From assembly GCA_030847615.1 (NCBI GenBank), contig JAUMIR010000001.1:61703501-61767500 (forward strand): a stretch of 64,000 nucleotides of DNA, read 5' to 3'. The stretch comes from Gambelia wislizenii (taxonomy: Eukaryota > Chordata > Lepidosauria > Squamata > Crotaphytidae). The number at the start of each line of letters is the position of its first letter. Position 1 is the stretch's first letter. A program made the translations under genes and the position numbers. The notes below the pieces were generated by a model. That model was not told where the DNA came from, made no database searches, and worked only from the letters and a program-made list of their open reading frames with translations. Of the stretch, positions 9,081 to 17,554 are shown piece by piece.

Positions 9081-10656
9081 GCTTGAGGTTCTGGCTGCCT
9101 GGCTTTATGTTTACCCGGATCGGTCGGCAGCTCAGTACCTCCGGGATGGGTTCCACGAGGGTTTTCGCATTCCTTATCAAGGCGTGCGCAGGCCCTACTT
9201 GGCACCCAATCTAAAATCGGTGCGGGGATTAGAACATGTGGTCAGACAAAAGATTCAGAAGGAGGTCGCGGAAGGGCGGGTCCTGGGCCCGTTTAAGGAC
9301 CCACCCTCTCCCTGTCTGCGGGTCTCTCCTTTGGGCATCGTCCCAAAGAAGACACCGGGCGAATTTCGATTGATTCATCATCTATCTTATCCGAAGGGGC
9401 AATCAATTAATGATTTCATTCCGCATGAATTATGTGCAGTTCATTACACTTCTTTTGATGCAGCGGTTAAGGTGGTTAAGCGATACGGCCCCGGGGCTGA
9501 ACTCGCCAAGTGCGATATTAAATCCGCTTTCCGCCTGTTGCCCGTCCATCCGGACGATTTCGAGTTACTGGGCTTCTCATTTGACGGTTTATTCTACATG
9601 GATCGGGCCATGCCTATGGGCTGTTCTGTCTCCTGCGCTGCCTTTGAGAAGTTCAGTACCTTTTTGGAGTGGGCAATTAAGCATCACACCGGGCATCGTG
9701 GGGTCGTTCACTACCTCGACGACTTCCTCTTTGTGGGGCAATTCGGTACGGGGGTCTGTCGCTCCCTTATGGAGCAGTTCCAAGAACTCATGATGGTTTT
9801 TGGGGTCCCCCTTGCTCCAGAAAAGACGGAGGGCCCGTGTCAACGATTGGCTTTTCTGGGTATCGAAATTGACACAGTGAATCAGTTTTGCCGCCTGCCC
9901 TCGGATAAGATACATGACCTCTTGCTCAGGGTCACTTCCTTCCTTCAACGCAACAAGGCCACACTCAGAGAATTTCAGGAACTTATAGGCCACCTTAATT
10001 TTGCATGTAAAGTAATTGCGCCGGGAAGGGCCTTCCTGCGGCGTCTTTGTGATGCCACCGCCGGAGTCACCATGCCACATCATAGAATCCGTATCACCCG
10101 CGAGATTAAGCTTGATTTGGATGTCTGGCATAGCTTTCTGCAACAGTTTAATGGGATCTCCTTCTGGAGGGACGAATTGCGTTTGGGAGACGCCCTCAAG
10201 GTATCTTCGGATGCCTCTGGCTCGCTGGGTTTTGGGGTATACTTTGCAGGGAGGTGGTGTGCGCAACGTTGGCCGAACTCCTGGGCTAGTTCGGGCGTTA
10301 CTGCGGACCTCACCTTCTTGGAGCTCTTCCCTATCCTGGTGGCGGTCAGGTTGTGGCCGCAGGAATTTGCCAACTCCACAGTGCGCTTCTGGTGCGACAA
10401 CATGGCCACCGTCCAGGTGGTGAATTCCCTTACTTCAAAATCCAAAAGGGTGATGAATTTGGTTAGGGCATTCACCCTGCAATGCCTCCAGTACAACATT
10501 TTGTTTACTGCGTCCCATGTAGCGGGAGTGGACAACGGCATTGCCGATGCTCTCTCCCGTTCGCAGATGGACCGCTTCAGGCGATTAGCTCCGGGCGCCG
10601 CCGAGACACCGGACCCGATGCCGGAAGAGTTGTGGGAGCTTGGGCTGGTGAGATAG
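9055..10656 (+). CDS. Reverse transcriptase-RNase H of the YR retrotransposon
   Basis: About 533 residues. The frame is open from 8779, but bases before about 9055 are the shadow of gag, and there is no ATG before the RT core, so expression needs frameshifting (+1 from gag), non-AUG initiation or splicing. The RT shows LGIVPKK, EFRLIHHLSYP, a catalytic aspartate in AKCDIKSAFR, the AMPMGCSVSC block and YLDD at 9712-9723. The RNase H domain follows from 10201 with acidic residues in SSDASGS, FLELFP, WCDNMA and NGIADALSR, a complete D-E-D-D set. It copies element RNA to cDNA and removes the template. It overlaps the recombinase frame, which is -1 relative to it. Confidence 0.92.
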   Translation, partial: KEKGPSPIRLEVLAAWLYVYPDRSAAQYLRDGFHEGFRIPYQGVRRPYLAPNLKSVRGLEHVVRQKIQKEVAEGRVLGPFKDPPSPCLRVSPLGIVPKKTPGEFRLIHHLSYPKGQSINDFIPHELCAVHYTSFDAAVKVVKRYGPGAELAKCDIKSAFRLLPVHPDDFELLGFSFDGLFYMDRAMPMGCSVSCAAFEKFSTFLEWAIKHHTGHRGVVHYLDDFLFVGQFGTGVCRSLMEQFQELMMVFGVPLAPEKTEGPCQRLAFLGIEIDTVNQFCRLPSDKIHDLLLRVTSFLQRNKATLREFQELIGHLNFACKVIAPGRAFLRRLCDATAGVTMPHHRIRITREIKLDLDVWHSFLQQFNGISFWRDELRLGDALKVSSDASGSLGFGVYFAGRWCAQRWPNSWASSGVTADLTFLELFPILVAVRLWPQEFANSTVRFWCDNMATVQVVNSLTSKSKRVMNLVRAFTLQCLQYNILFTASHVAGVDNGIADALSRSQMDRFRRLAPGAAETPDPMPEELWELGLVR

Positions 10657-11546
10657 TGCAGGCTATTAGCCACTCCATCGCTCCGAGCACCAGGAGGGTA
10701 TACAAGCGGTCTATTCAGGAATTTTTTGAGTTCAGAGTTTCTGTGGGTCTCCCCAATTCATGGCCTATCCCTGTCCCTCACTTGTTACACTTCTGTGTTT
10801 TCCTCAAGAGAAAAGGCCTTGCCCCCCAATCCATTCGGTCACGATTGGCTGCCTTGGCCTTCTGGAGTAAGGCTCAGGGCCTACGGGACAATACCTCTGA
10901 TTTCAGGATCCGGAAGGCTCTGGAGGGTTGGGCCAGACAGCGGGGCAAGGCAACTGATGATAGGCAACCGCTCTCACCTGCTATTCTAAAAGGCCTTTTC
11001 CAGATATGGCCTGACGTATGTTCCACCCCCTTCGAGGTAGCATTGCTGCACGCCGCTTCCTTGACGGCCTTTTTCGGGGCATTACGTATCAGTGAGCTCG
11101 TGGTGGCGTCCAAAAAGGACTTGGCTGGCCTGGCTCTAGGCTTAGGCGACATTACAGTGGGCCCCAAACAGGTCACTCTAACCATCAGGCGATCCAAAAC
11201 TGACCAGATGGGCAAGGGAAGCACCATTACCCTGCGTGAGTGCTATGACCCGTCACTGTGCCCTGTTGTGGCCATTAGGGAGTATTTAAAGTTGCGCCCT
11301 CCTGTGCCTGGCCCTCTGTTCTGTCATGCCGATGGCTCCCCGCTTACTAAGTATCAGTTTTGGACAATTACAACGAAGGCCTTGACTCGCCTGGGCTTGG
11401 GTGGCGTGCGTTTTTGTTCGCACTCCTTTAGGATCGGGGCTGCTTCAACGGCCTCCGCCATGGGAATGCAGCCCGAGGCCATCAAACGCCTGGGTCGTTG
11501 GAAGTCTGCTGCTTACAAGGGTTATGTGCGACCGCTATGCAATTGA
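10482..11546 (+). CDS. Tyrosine recombinase (integrase) of the YR retrotransposon
   Basis: The open frame begins at an ATG at 10482, but recognisable recombinase starts near 10650 (IVQAISHSIAPSTRRVYKRS); the first ~55 residues overlap RNase H and may not be used. An N-terminal SAM-like DNA-binding part is followed by the catalytic part with the first arginine in ALRISELV (11085-11087), HSFR as the HxxR motif (11421-11432) and the nucleophile tyrosine in YKGYVR (11514-11516 or 11523-11525). The enzyme integrates circular cDNA without a target duplication, unlike a DDE integrase. The catalytic set is intact. The frame ends 24 bases before the hydrolase ATG. Confidence 0.92.
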   Translation: MPPVQHFVYCVPCSGSGQRHCRCSLPFADGPLQAISSGRRRDTGPDAGRVVGAWAGEIVQAISHSIAPSTRRVYKRSIQEFFEFRVSVGLPNSWPIPVPHLLHFCVFLKRKGLAPQSIRSRLAALAFWSKAQGLRDNTSDFRIRKALEGWARQRGKATDDRQPLSPAILKGLFQIWPDVCSTPFEVALLHAASLTAFFGALRISELVVASKKDLAGLALGLGDITVGPKQVTLTIRRSKTDQMGKGSTITLRECYDPSLCPVVAIREYLKLRPPVPGPLFCHADGSPLTKYQFWTITTKALTRLGLGGVRFCSHSFRIGAASTASAMGMQPEAIKRLGRWKSAAYKGYVRPLCN

Positions 11547-11549
11547 TTG

Positions 11550-11568
11550 TCTGTGCTTTCTTTTCCAG
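11550..11568 (+). promoter_or_regulatory. Predicted splice acceptor before the hydrolase ORF
   Basis: CTGTGCTTTCTTTTCCAG ends at 11568, two bases before ATG at 11571. A polypyrimidine tract plus CAG is near-ideal for a 3' splice site and echoes the one before gag at 7730-7750. A donor-like CTG|GTGAGA is present at 10647/10648; joining that directly to 11569 would not keep the RT frame open, so a leader donor is likelier. Confidence 0.5.
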
Positions 11569-11570
11569 AT

Positions 11571-12155
11571 ATGAGATACCGGGTACTGATTTGTGGCCAC
11601 AGCTTTGTGTATTGGGCAGCACGACATGCCAGGAGGAGCCCGTTGGGTCCGCAGCTGGGTCTGGGTGACATTGCCTCTATCGAATGGCTTGGCAAACGTG
11701 GTTTGAGGTGGAATGGTTTAATCTCTTTCCTGTTGCAGGAGCGTCGTGGACCTCCTCCACATGTCCTGGTTATCCACCTTGGCGGCAATGATCTTGGCCT
11801 GTTGAAGGGCAGAGCCTTGTCGCTACAGGCCGTGGCTGACATGCGACGGATTAAGGCTGCGTGGCCATGTACCTCCTTGGTTTGGTCTGACATCATACCG
11901 CGACTCTCCTACCCTGGCGACGGTCCCCCCAAGCTGTTGGATATTGCCCGTAAGAAAGTGAACAAGGCTATTCACAGGGCTCTGGATGACGGCCTTGGCC
12001 ATTTTATACAGTACCCGGGCATTTCATATAAACGCCCGGAACTCTATCGGGTTGACGGGGTCCACTTGTCCGACACGGGGATCCAGCTCTTTCTTGATGG
12101 TATGCGGCAGGGGGTGAGGGCTGTATTAGCTTCCCTCTTGGGGGATAGGGGCTAA
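11571..12155 (+). CDS. SGNH-family hydrolase of the YR retrotransposon
   Basis: 194 residues from the ATG at 11571. It carries the four SGNH blocks: VLICGHSFVYW with nucleophile Ser11, a glycine block around WLGKRGLRW (40-48), IHLGGNDLGL with Asn73, and VDGVHLSDTG with Asp162 and His165. The family hydrolyses esters (lipases, acetyl esterases). SGNH-like ORFs have been described in vertebrate Ngaro elements, but the substrate and the role in the life cycle are, to my knowledge, unknown. It lies between the recombinase and repeat B1, has no signal peptide, and is probably translated from a spliced RNA. The intact catalytic set in a young copy argues that the activity matters. Confidence 0.9.
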   Translation: MRYRVLICGHSFVYWAARHARRSPLGPQLGLGDIASIEWLGKRGLRWNGLISFLLQERRGPPPHVLVIHLGGNDLGLLKGRALSLQAVADMRRIKAAWPCTSLVWSDIIPRLSYPGDGPPKLLDIARKKVNKAIHRALDDGLGHFIQYPGISYKRPELYRVDGVHLSDTGIQLFLDGMRQGVRAVLASLLGDRG

Positions 12156-12178
12156 GTAGACACTTGCCCCTATCTATG

Positions 12179-12638
12179 GCAGGGTGCGGGGAGATTATAA
12201 CTTGGCGTTCACCTATGGCAACCTCAAATTGAGTGGTAGGATATCTATCACTGAACTGTACCGGCGTCCTTAATGGATAGGGTACAGGGATGTAGGGTAT
12301 CCTTAGGGTCAGCCTCGGGGGGGAGATCCTTCAAGAAGCTACATGGCTTAGGGATGTCCTTCCTGACGCGGGGGCCCTCCAGCAGATGGCGCCCAAGGGG
12401 AACCCCGAACACCGGGATTCCCCTTGGGGCTCAGGTGAGTCGCCCAGGGACGCTGGGGGTTAGGTCGGCTGTGACCAACCGCCCATGTGCGTGCCCCCTT
12501 GAGGGATCTCCCCCCTTTTTCCCACACTCAGCATACCTCAAGAAAATCACAATAAATAGGAAATATATCAATAAAGTGGCCCGTATTTTAACCCAATCCT
12601 ATGTGTGTGGTCTCGTCATTTCTGCGTCAATCATTAAC
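12179..12638 (+). repeat. Split direct repeat B1
   Basis: 460 bp, reading as identical to 12993-13452. It begins GCAGGGTGCGGGGAG and ends ATCATTAAC, the last three bases being the AAC core shared with A2. It contains an inverted repeat at 12394-12426 (CAAGGGGAACCCCG and its near complement). AATAAA motifs follow near 12550 and 12570, so it carries poly(A) signals. A 128-codon frame starting at 12273 is repeated identically in B2 and is probably not a gene. Confidence 0.93.
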
Positions 12639-12825
12639 AGACACCCCCCCGGATCCTGAAGAATGGTGGATCCGGGGGAGGTGTTTTAATGATGGGCAGG
12701 GAGGCGAACCCATGGGCAAGCCAGGGCATGGACATGCCCTGGCTGGGAGGAGTCAGGGGAGGCGCCAAGCTAAGGCTATTTTACCCCTAGCCTCCCCTGG
12801 TCTCCTCCTCTTTCCTTCTGATCGA
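12636..12825 (+). repeat. Split direct repeat A2
   Basis: 190 bp, reading as identical to A1, including the three hairpins. It is fused to B1 through the AAC core at 12636-12638. After 12825 the sequence departs from that following A1. Confidence 0.93.
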
Positions 12826-12992
12826 AACCCACCCACCCTGCCTCTGCCACAGTATGACATTTCTGGTCGCATTCTGGGCCGGGTAGGAATTTTTACCTGC
12901 TCTTTTCCGAGGGGTGTTTTGCCTACCCCATACTGTCGCTTTGGACATTGACAATTGGCTCCGGGTGAGTTTCTTTAAATAGGTGGTCACTT
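12826..12992 (+). other. Unique spacer between A2 and B2
   Basis: 167 bp not repeated elsewhere in the element. It includes a pyrimidine-rich stretch ending CTCTGCCACAG near 12850. It could be variable DNA retained from the element's replication scheme or belong to a longer B repeat diverged in one copy; no frame is evident. Confidence 0.7.
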
Positions 12993-13452
12993 GCAGGGTG
13001 CGGGGAGATTATAACTTGGCGTTCACCTATGGCAACCTCAAATTGAGTGGTAGGATATCTATCACTGAACTGTACCGGCGTCCTTAATGGATAGGGTACA
13101 GGGATGTAGGGTATCCTTAGGGTCAGCCTCGGGGGGGAGATCCTTCAAGAAGCTACATGGCTTAGGGATGTCCTTCCTGACGCGGGGGCCCTCCAGCAGA
13201 TGGCGCCCAAGGGGAACCCCGAACACCGGGATTCCCCTTGGGGCTCAGGTGAGTCGCCCAGGGACGCTGGGGGTTAGGTCGGCTGTGACCAACCGCCCAT
13301 GTGCGTGCCCCCTTGAGGGATCTCCCCCCTTTTTCCCACACTCAGCATACCTCAAGAAAATCACAATAAATAGGAAATATATCAATAAAGTGGCCCGTAT
13401 TTTAACCCAATCCTATGTGTGTGGTCTCGTCATTTCTGCGTCAATCATTAAC
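12993..13452 (+). repeat. Split direct repeat B2 (right end of the element)
   Basis: Second copy of the 460 bp B repeat, offset 814 bp from B1. It ends with AAC at 13450-13452, directly against flanking TGCCGAGATCATG. It carries the same AATAAA signals (about 13364 and 13384), the probable transcript end. Confidence 0.93.
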
Positions 13453-13553
13453 TGCCGAGATCATGTGCCCTGGCTAATGCAGAAGTAAGTGGACATTACC
13501 TTAAAGGAGCATGTGTGGGCCAGTACAAAGCATTGATATACTGATAATTAAAG
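13453..13553 (+). mobile_element. Probable right part of the MITE split by the YR element
   Basis: The first bases TGCCGAGATCA match TGCTGAGATCA following AAC in the related copy at 47512. Similarity then fades; a degenerate end (CTGATAATTAAAGAC, about 13539-13553) may be the right terminal repeat. Confidence 0.45.
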
Positions 13554-14050
13554 ACAATGTAAAGACAAGTGCTACTGTAGTGGGACCCTTGATCCTATTC
13601 TTAAAATGCAAGTGATGGTCCTTTGATCATTTCTGTTTCAATGCCATGATGTTTCCACTTTCCTTACTCGTAATTACAGCGTTTTAAGATGCTAGTCGGA
13701 TAAAGTCCATAGAGTCTTTTTAAAATGAAGCCCCTCCTGCCACAATAAACTGTACTTGGAACTGTAATGTTGACACAGGTATATATTTAGCTTGTGAGTG
13801 AGAACTTGGCAAGGCTCGGAGCCTCTGCAACTAAGATCCAAGAATGGTTTATGCTTGGCTAAAGATGAACTTTAGTTTTCAATTCAATTTCAACTAGACT
13901 AAATCTAAGCTTACATTTAAGCTGCAGATTAAGTCAATCATAGAGACTGCCAGGAATCACATGCAAATTAGAAATGGAAAGAGAGGAGAGTGACTGGAGA
14001 AAAAGACACAAAAGAAATGAAACTGCTGAAAGCTTTTGCAGATTGTGGAA
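13554..14050. other. Unassigned intergenic stretch
   Basis: Ordinary AT-rich DNA; I see no frame, SINE boxes or terminal repeats. Confidence 0.4.
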
Positions 14051-14258
14051 CCTTTCACACTACATAACTATAGCATGATTATTCCACTTTAACTGCCATA
14101 GCATTATCCTATGGAATCCTGAGATTTGTAGTTTGGTGAACTGTCTGGCTGAGAACTCTAAACAATCATTCCTAAACCATAAATTCTAAGACTCCACAAG
14201 GATGGAACCAGAGCAGTTAAAGTGGGATCACAGGGCTATAACATTGTAGTGTGAAAGG
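14051..14258. mobile_element. Foldback MITE, perfect 14-bp ends
   Basis: 208 bp with terminal repeats CCTTTCACACTACA (14051-14064) and its exact complement (14245-14258). The interior is also palindromic: TTTAACTGCCATAG in the left arm, CAGTTAAAGTGG in the right. Related copies are at 18412, 23397 and, with different tips, 14267, 32779 and 43982. It has no coding capacity. Confidence 0.85.
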
Positions 14259-14266
14259 AACATAAT

Positions 14267-14486
14267 GGTGCATCTACACTGTAGAAATAATACAGTTTGA
14301 CACCACTTTAACTGCCATAGCTCCATTCTACAGAATTCTGGCATTTGTAGTTTTGTGAGGCACCAGCACTCTTTGGCAGAGAAGTCTAAAGACATTGTAA
14401 AATGACAAAACCCAGGATTCCATATGATGGAACTACAGCACTTAAAGTAGTGTCAAGCTGCATTATATCTAAGTGTAGATGAGACC
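14267..14486. mobile_element. Foldback MITE, second copy adjacent
   Basis: 220 bp element with ends GGTGCATCTACACTGTAG and CTAAGTGTAGATGAGACC, and an interior palindrome (TTTAACTGCCATAG / ACTTAAAGTAGTGTC). It lies 8 bp from the previous MITE and shares its internal motif but not its tips. Confidence 0.8.
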
Positions 14487-14978
14487 TGATTAGACATTCC
14501 AGCAGCTAAGTATTCTATCAATGCAAGTGGAAGCCAGGTTCTTAAGATTTATCTGGGGGGAAGGTAAAACACCCAAATATAGCGTGGCAAGGGATGTCGC
14601 TACTTTTGCCGGTGTATTTGCAATGTAGCACATTATTGGCAGTGTAAACAACCATTCCACTAAGGGCTACAGCAGAGCTTCACTGTGATTGGTTGATGCA
14701 GGGTTGATGATGCAGGGGTGGGCTTAAAAGAGGGGGGGAGAGACAGTAGCGATTAGAGGAAACTTTAAAAAATCCTCTCTGCTATTTTGCAAGCCAGTTT
14801 GCAAACAAAAAGGATTCCCATAAATTTTCAGTTAAGGAGCATTCCTTCTCATACTCTATGCTGTTTTGCAAGTATGTAAAAGCTCTGTTCGTCAGCAGTG
14901 ATCCTGTGCATGGGGGAGGGAGAGAAAGCAATTTCACGAAGGACTGCAGCAGAGCTGTACTGCTATTTTGACAGTCTG

Positions 14979-14981
<3 letters not shown>

Positions 14982-15013
<32 letters not shown>
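14982..15013. repeat. (CT)n microsatellite
   Basis: About 16 perfect CT dinucleotides inside the transposon at 14560-15425. Confidence 0.97.
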
Positions 15014-15015
<2 letters not shown>

Positions 15016-15054
15016 CTTTCCTCTATTTGGCAGAAAATGCTGTTAAGCAAGGAG

Positions 15055-15205
15055 GAAAACCTTCCATTTGATTTGTGGCCAGGGAGCTGGGGGCGGGAAG
15101 AGTGACTGCCTGTAAGCTGTTAAGCACATGGACTTCCGTTTGATTTGTGGCCAGGGAGCTGGGGGGAGAGAGGCAAAGAGTGACTGCCTCTAAGCTGTTA
15201 AGCAC
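15055..15205. repeat. Two-copy ~76-bp tandem repeat
   Basis: TTTGATTTGTGGCCAGGGAG, then GAGTGACTGCCT..AAGCTGTTAAGCAC, occurs twice, near 15066 and 15131. The copies differ by a short purine-rich insertion. Confidence 0.85.
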
Positions 15206-15764
15206 GGAGTTCGGGCCAGGGCAGACATTTCTATGGCATCCCTTTGTCTCCTCACAGTGCTTGGCCATGCCCCCAGCACATTTGGCTGTGTGAACCTCAA
15301 AGCGGAAAAAATGAAAGAGCCACAAAATATAGCTGTGTAAACATATACCGTGTAAACTACCCACCACTGATGTGGGAAAGTGCTAAAGCACAACTTAACA
15401 CAATAAAACCTGCCGTGTAAACCAGCCCCTGGTAATCTGATTTGTGGTCCCCACAACAGGAGGCTACAGCAGGCTGGTGTCTCCTTTTCAAGAACCCATA
15501 CAGTTTTCACAGGCCTTCAATCCTTCAAGGGATTGCAGACAATCAGGGATGGGTTGGTCGTGGGTCTTCCCCAGCAAATATCAACATGGAGCCTGTAGTC
15601 TTCCATCATGAAACACAAAACCATTCTTCCCTTGTATTGGCAGTCAGACAGGCTCTGGGCATCAAAAGGCAATAGGAATAGCACTGTACATCGTTACACT
15701 ATACATTAATACAGGAGCCAACATGGCATGCATCAGAAAAAAGGATAATACTTGGCAAAACAGA

Positions 15765-15925
15765 AAGCAGTAGGAAAAGAGGAAAGCCACAGTACAAATA
15801 GAATGAGTCAATCGAAGAAGTCACAACCTTGAGTATACAAGACTTGAGCAGGTCTGTTAGTGACCTGCTCTCCTGGAGTCTCTTCTTCATAGGGTTACCA
15901 TGGGTTGAAACTGACTTGACAGCAA
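15765..15925 (+). mobile_element. Bov-B (RTE) LINE 3' fragment
   Basis: It shows the Bov-B 3' end signature: AGTAGGAAAAGAGGAAAG, GAGTCAATCGAAGAAG, CTTGAGTATACAAGACTTGAGCAGG and a terminal GGGTTACCATGGGTTGAAACTGACTTGACAGCA. The copy is 5' truncated with no coding remnant. Confidence 0.8.
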
Positions 15926-16640
15926 ATAGCAACAATGATGCCACAATAATGAGCTCTGTAGATCCTGATGTCCTAAACAGAGAGACACTAAAGTCTAGGA
16001 GCAATCGCTGAAGGTCATGTGACTTGACAATCTTGACCAGTCCTTCATGTTCAGCTCCAGAGTTTCCTACATTAGCTGTCATATGTGTTCAGGTCTAGTC
16101 AAAATGGTAGATAAATCAGAGAGAGGTAATCCCAGCTTTACCAGATGCCAGGTTCCTAACAAAGCAATGCCAGAATTTATTTGTTTGTTTCTTGGGAAAA
16201 ATATCCTGGAAGATCTGCTTGTAATTGTTTTTGAAAGCAAACGTTAAGCTATGTCTGGGGATATATATGATTCCATCAATCAAATCACCATTCTAGAAAA
16301 CAGAAAGCCCCATTACTTGATGATCCAGACTGCACAAAGATGTCCTTGTATTGCTTGCCAACCATGACATTGCATCTTTGCCTATTGTGCCTGAAGAAAC
16401 AGCCTGCCTTTCTTGATGGGACTCACCATCATATGCACAGGTAGGCCCATGAAGACAACTTCAAAAGAGGCAAACAGCATTAAATCCCTCTCAATAATCA
16501 TCTCATTGTGGAACTTTGGGACGGATTAGTTGATGATTGGGTTGTTGTTTTTTCAAATCCAATTTGTGCTTTCTGAGAGTGAATGGCAGGCTGCTCACTC
16601 TGACCACAGACATGGGAGATATTGGACATGTGAGGTTTAC
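15926..16640. other. Unassigned intergenic stretch
   Basis: No persuasive coding frame or repeat boundary seen. The short ORFs here lack any recognisable motif. Confidence 0.35.
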
Positions 16641-16644
16641 TTAC

Positions 16645-16800
16645 CATATATTCAGGCGTATAAGACGACTGGGCGTATAAGACGACCCCCCCCAATTTTT
16701 AAGTTAAAATATACGTTTGGAATACACTCGTCATATAAGACTACCGCTCCTTCTCTTATATGGCGAGTATATCCCAACCTCCCCCCTCCAACCTCCCCCC
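16645..16800. mobile_element. MITE with GCGTATAAGACGAC motif
   Basis: Contains a direct doubling of GGCGTATAAGACGAC (about 16656 and 16671) and an inverted partner around GTCATATAAGACTACCG and TTATATGGCGAGTATA. This resembles mariner/Tigger-like MITE ends that carry GTATAAGACGACCCC. Boundaries are approximate. Confidence 0.55.
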
Positions 16801-16813
16801 CTCCACCCACCAT

Positions 16814-17000
16814 CAGGGCCGGTTTAAGGGATTTTGAGGGGCCCTGAAACACTTTATTTGGGGGCTCCCATATATTTATCTCAGGTCAACGTAACCTAGC
16901 CTATTCACAGTACAGGATGTTCAGATTATTACATAATTTGCCACAAATAATTCAGTTAAAAAAACTATATTATAGGCACTAACATTTTTTTGTTGTTGTT
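16814..17000. mobile_element. hAT MITE fragment (CAGGGCCGGTTTAAGG end)
   Basis: The left tip CAGGGCCGGTTTAAGG at 16814 is the same as the complete hAT element at 46205-46430, and the interior shares CTCAGGTCAACGTAACCTA and CACAGTACAGGATGTTCAGA with it in inverted order. The right tip is not seen. Confidence 0.65.
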
Positions 17001-17019
17001 TATTAGCAATTAAACAAAA

Positions 17020-17483
17020 TTGTCCTTGAGCAAGCAGGGATCACCAGCATTGAGGCCATGATATTGAGAACACAGCTGCGCTGGGCAGGGCATGTTTCTA
17101 GGATGGAGGACCATCACCTCCCAAAAATAGTACTCTACGGTGAACTCACCATGGGTCAGTGTAAGAGGGGCGCTCCAAAAAAGCAATACAAGGACTCCCT
17201 GAAACAACATCTCAGGCTCGGACAAATTGATCACCAACAATGGTCTGCCCTGGCCTCACATCAGGAGGCATGGAGACGCACTATCCACAATGCTGTAGCC
17301 TTTTTTGAGAACTCATGCCAAACAAGTCTTGAAGAGAAAGGACAACGCAGAAAGAATCACAATGCGGAAACATCACCCAAGGAAACCTTCTGCTGTGCTT
17401 TCTGCAACCGGGCTTGTCTATCTCGGATTGGCCTTTTTAGTCATCAGCGCGCTTGCAGAAAACACAGGATTAGTCCTTCCTGA
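17020..17483 (+). pseudogene. LINE ORF2 C-terminal tail with zinc-finger-like end
   Basis: The frame from 17058 reads LRWAGHVSRMEDHHLPKIVL, then GAPKKQYKDSLKQHL, a WRR block and a C-terminal C..C(12)H..C-type finger (CAFCNRACLSRIGLFSHQRAC). This is the conserved tail found downstream of RT in a non-LTR retrotransposon clade. The same tail recurs at 54370-54960 with the preceding YGSETW segment. It is 5' truncated, with the CR1 fragment following directly. Clade assignment by eye is uncertain. Confidence 0.8.
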
Positions 17484-17554
17484 ATCTTCGTTTGCGAAGA
17501 AAAGCCAGAGAGAGTAGTTTTCCTCAAAGAAAAGAAAGAGTGGATCAGAAGCTG

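Larger units (their letters stand above)
5361..13452 (+). mobile_element. Ngaro-type tyrosine-recombinase retrotransposon, complete (8.1 kb)
   Basis: A full-length YR retrotransposon with split direct repeats in the order A1 - ORFs - B1 A2 B2. It encodes Gag, RT-RNase H, a tyrosine recombinase and an SGNH hydrolase, and lacks the methyltransferase of DIRS1-like elements; this set is characteristic of the Ngaro group. The repeat copies appear identical and all four frames are open with catalytic residues, so the copy is young and possibly still competent. AAC is found at the left end (5361-5363), the B1/A2 junction (12636-12638) and the right end (13450-13452). There is no target duplication. 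It sits inside a MITE. Confidence 0.93.
14560..15425. mobile_element. Non-autonomous DNA transposon, GGTTTACACGG-like ends
   Basis: The left side (AGGTAAAACACCC near 14563) and right side (CCGTGTAAACC near 15412-15422) resemble the ends of 39239-40206, and interior blocks are shared (CAGCAGAGCTT, TGATTGGTTGA). It includes a (CT)n run and a two-copy ~76 bp tandem repeat. The frames on the minus strand here are repeat shadows. Confidence 0.6.

Noticed and set aside
10647..11569. Intron joining RT-RNase H directly to the hydrolase ORF
   Set aside because: The donor CTG|GTGAGA is good, but the join to 11569 reads ATA TGA, an immediate stop, so a fusion protein is not made.
12273..13488. Two identical ~130-codon ORFs in B1 and B2
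   Set aside because: They lie in the terminal repeats, overlap poly(A) signals and have no motif; identity reflects the repeat, not a gene pair.
14982..15205. CRISPR-like array
   Set aside because: Only two copies without spacers, inside a transposon in a eukaryotic sequence.
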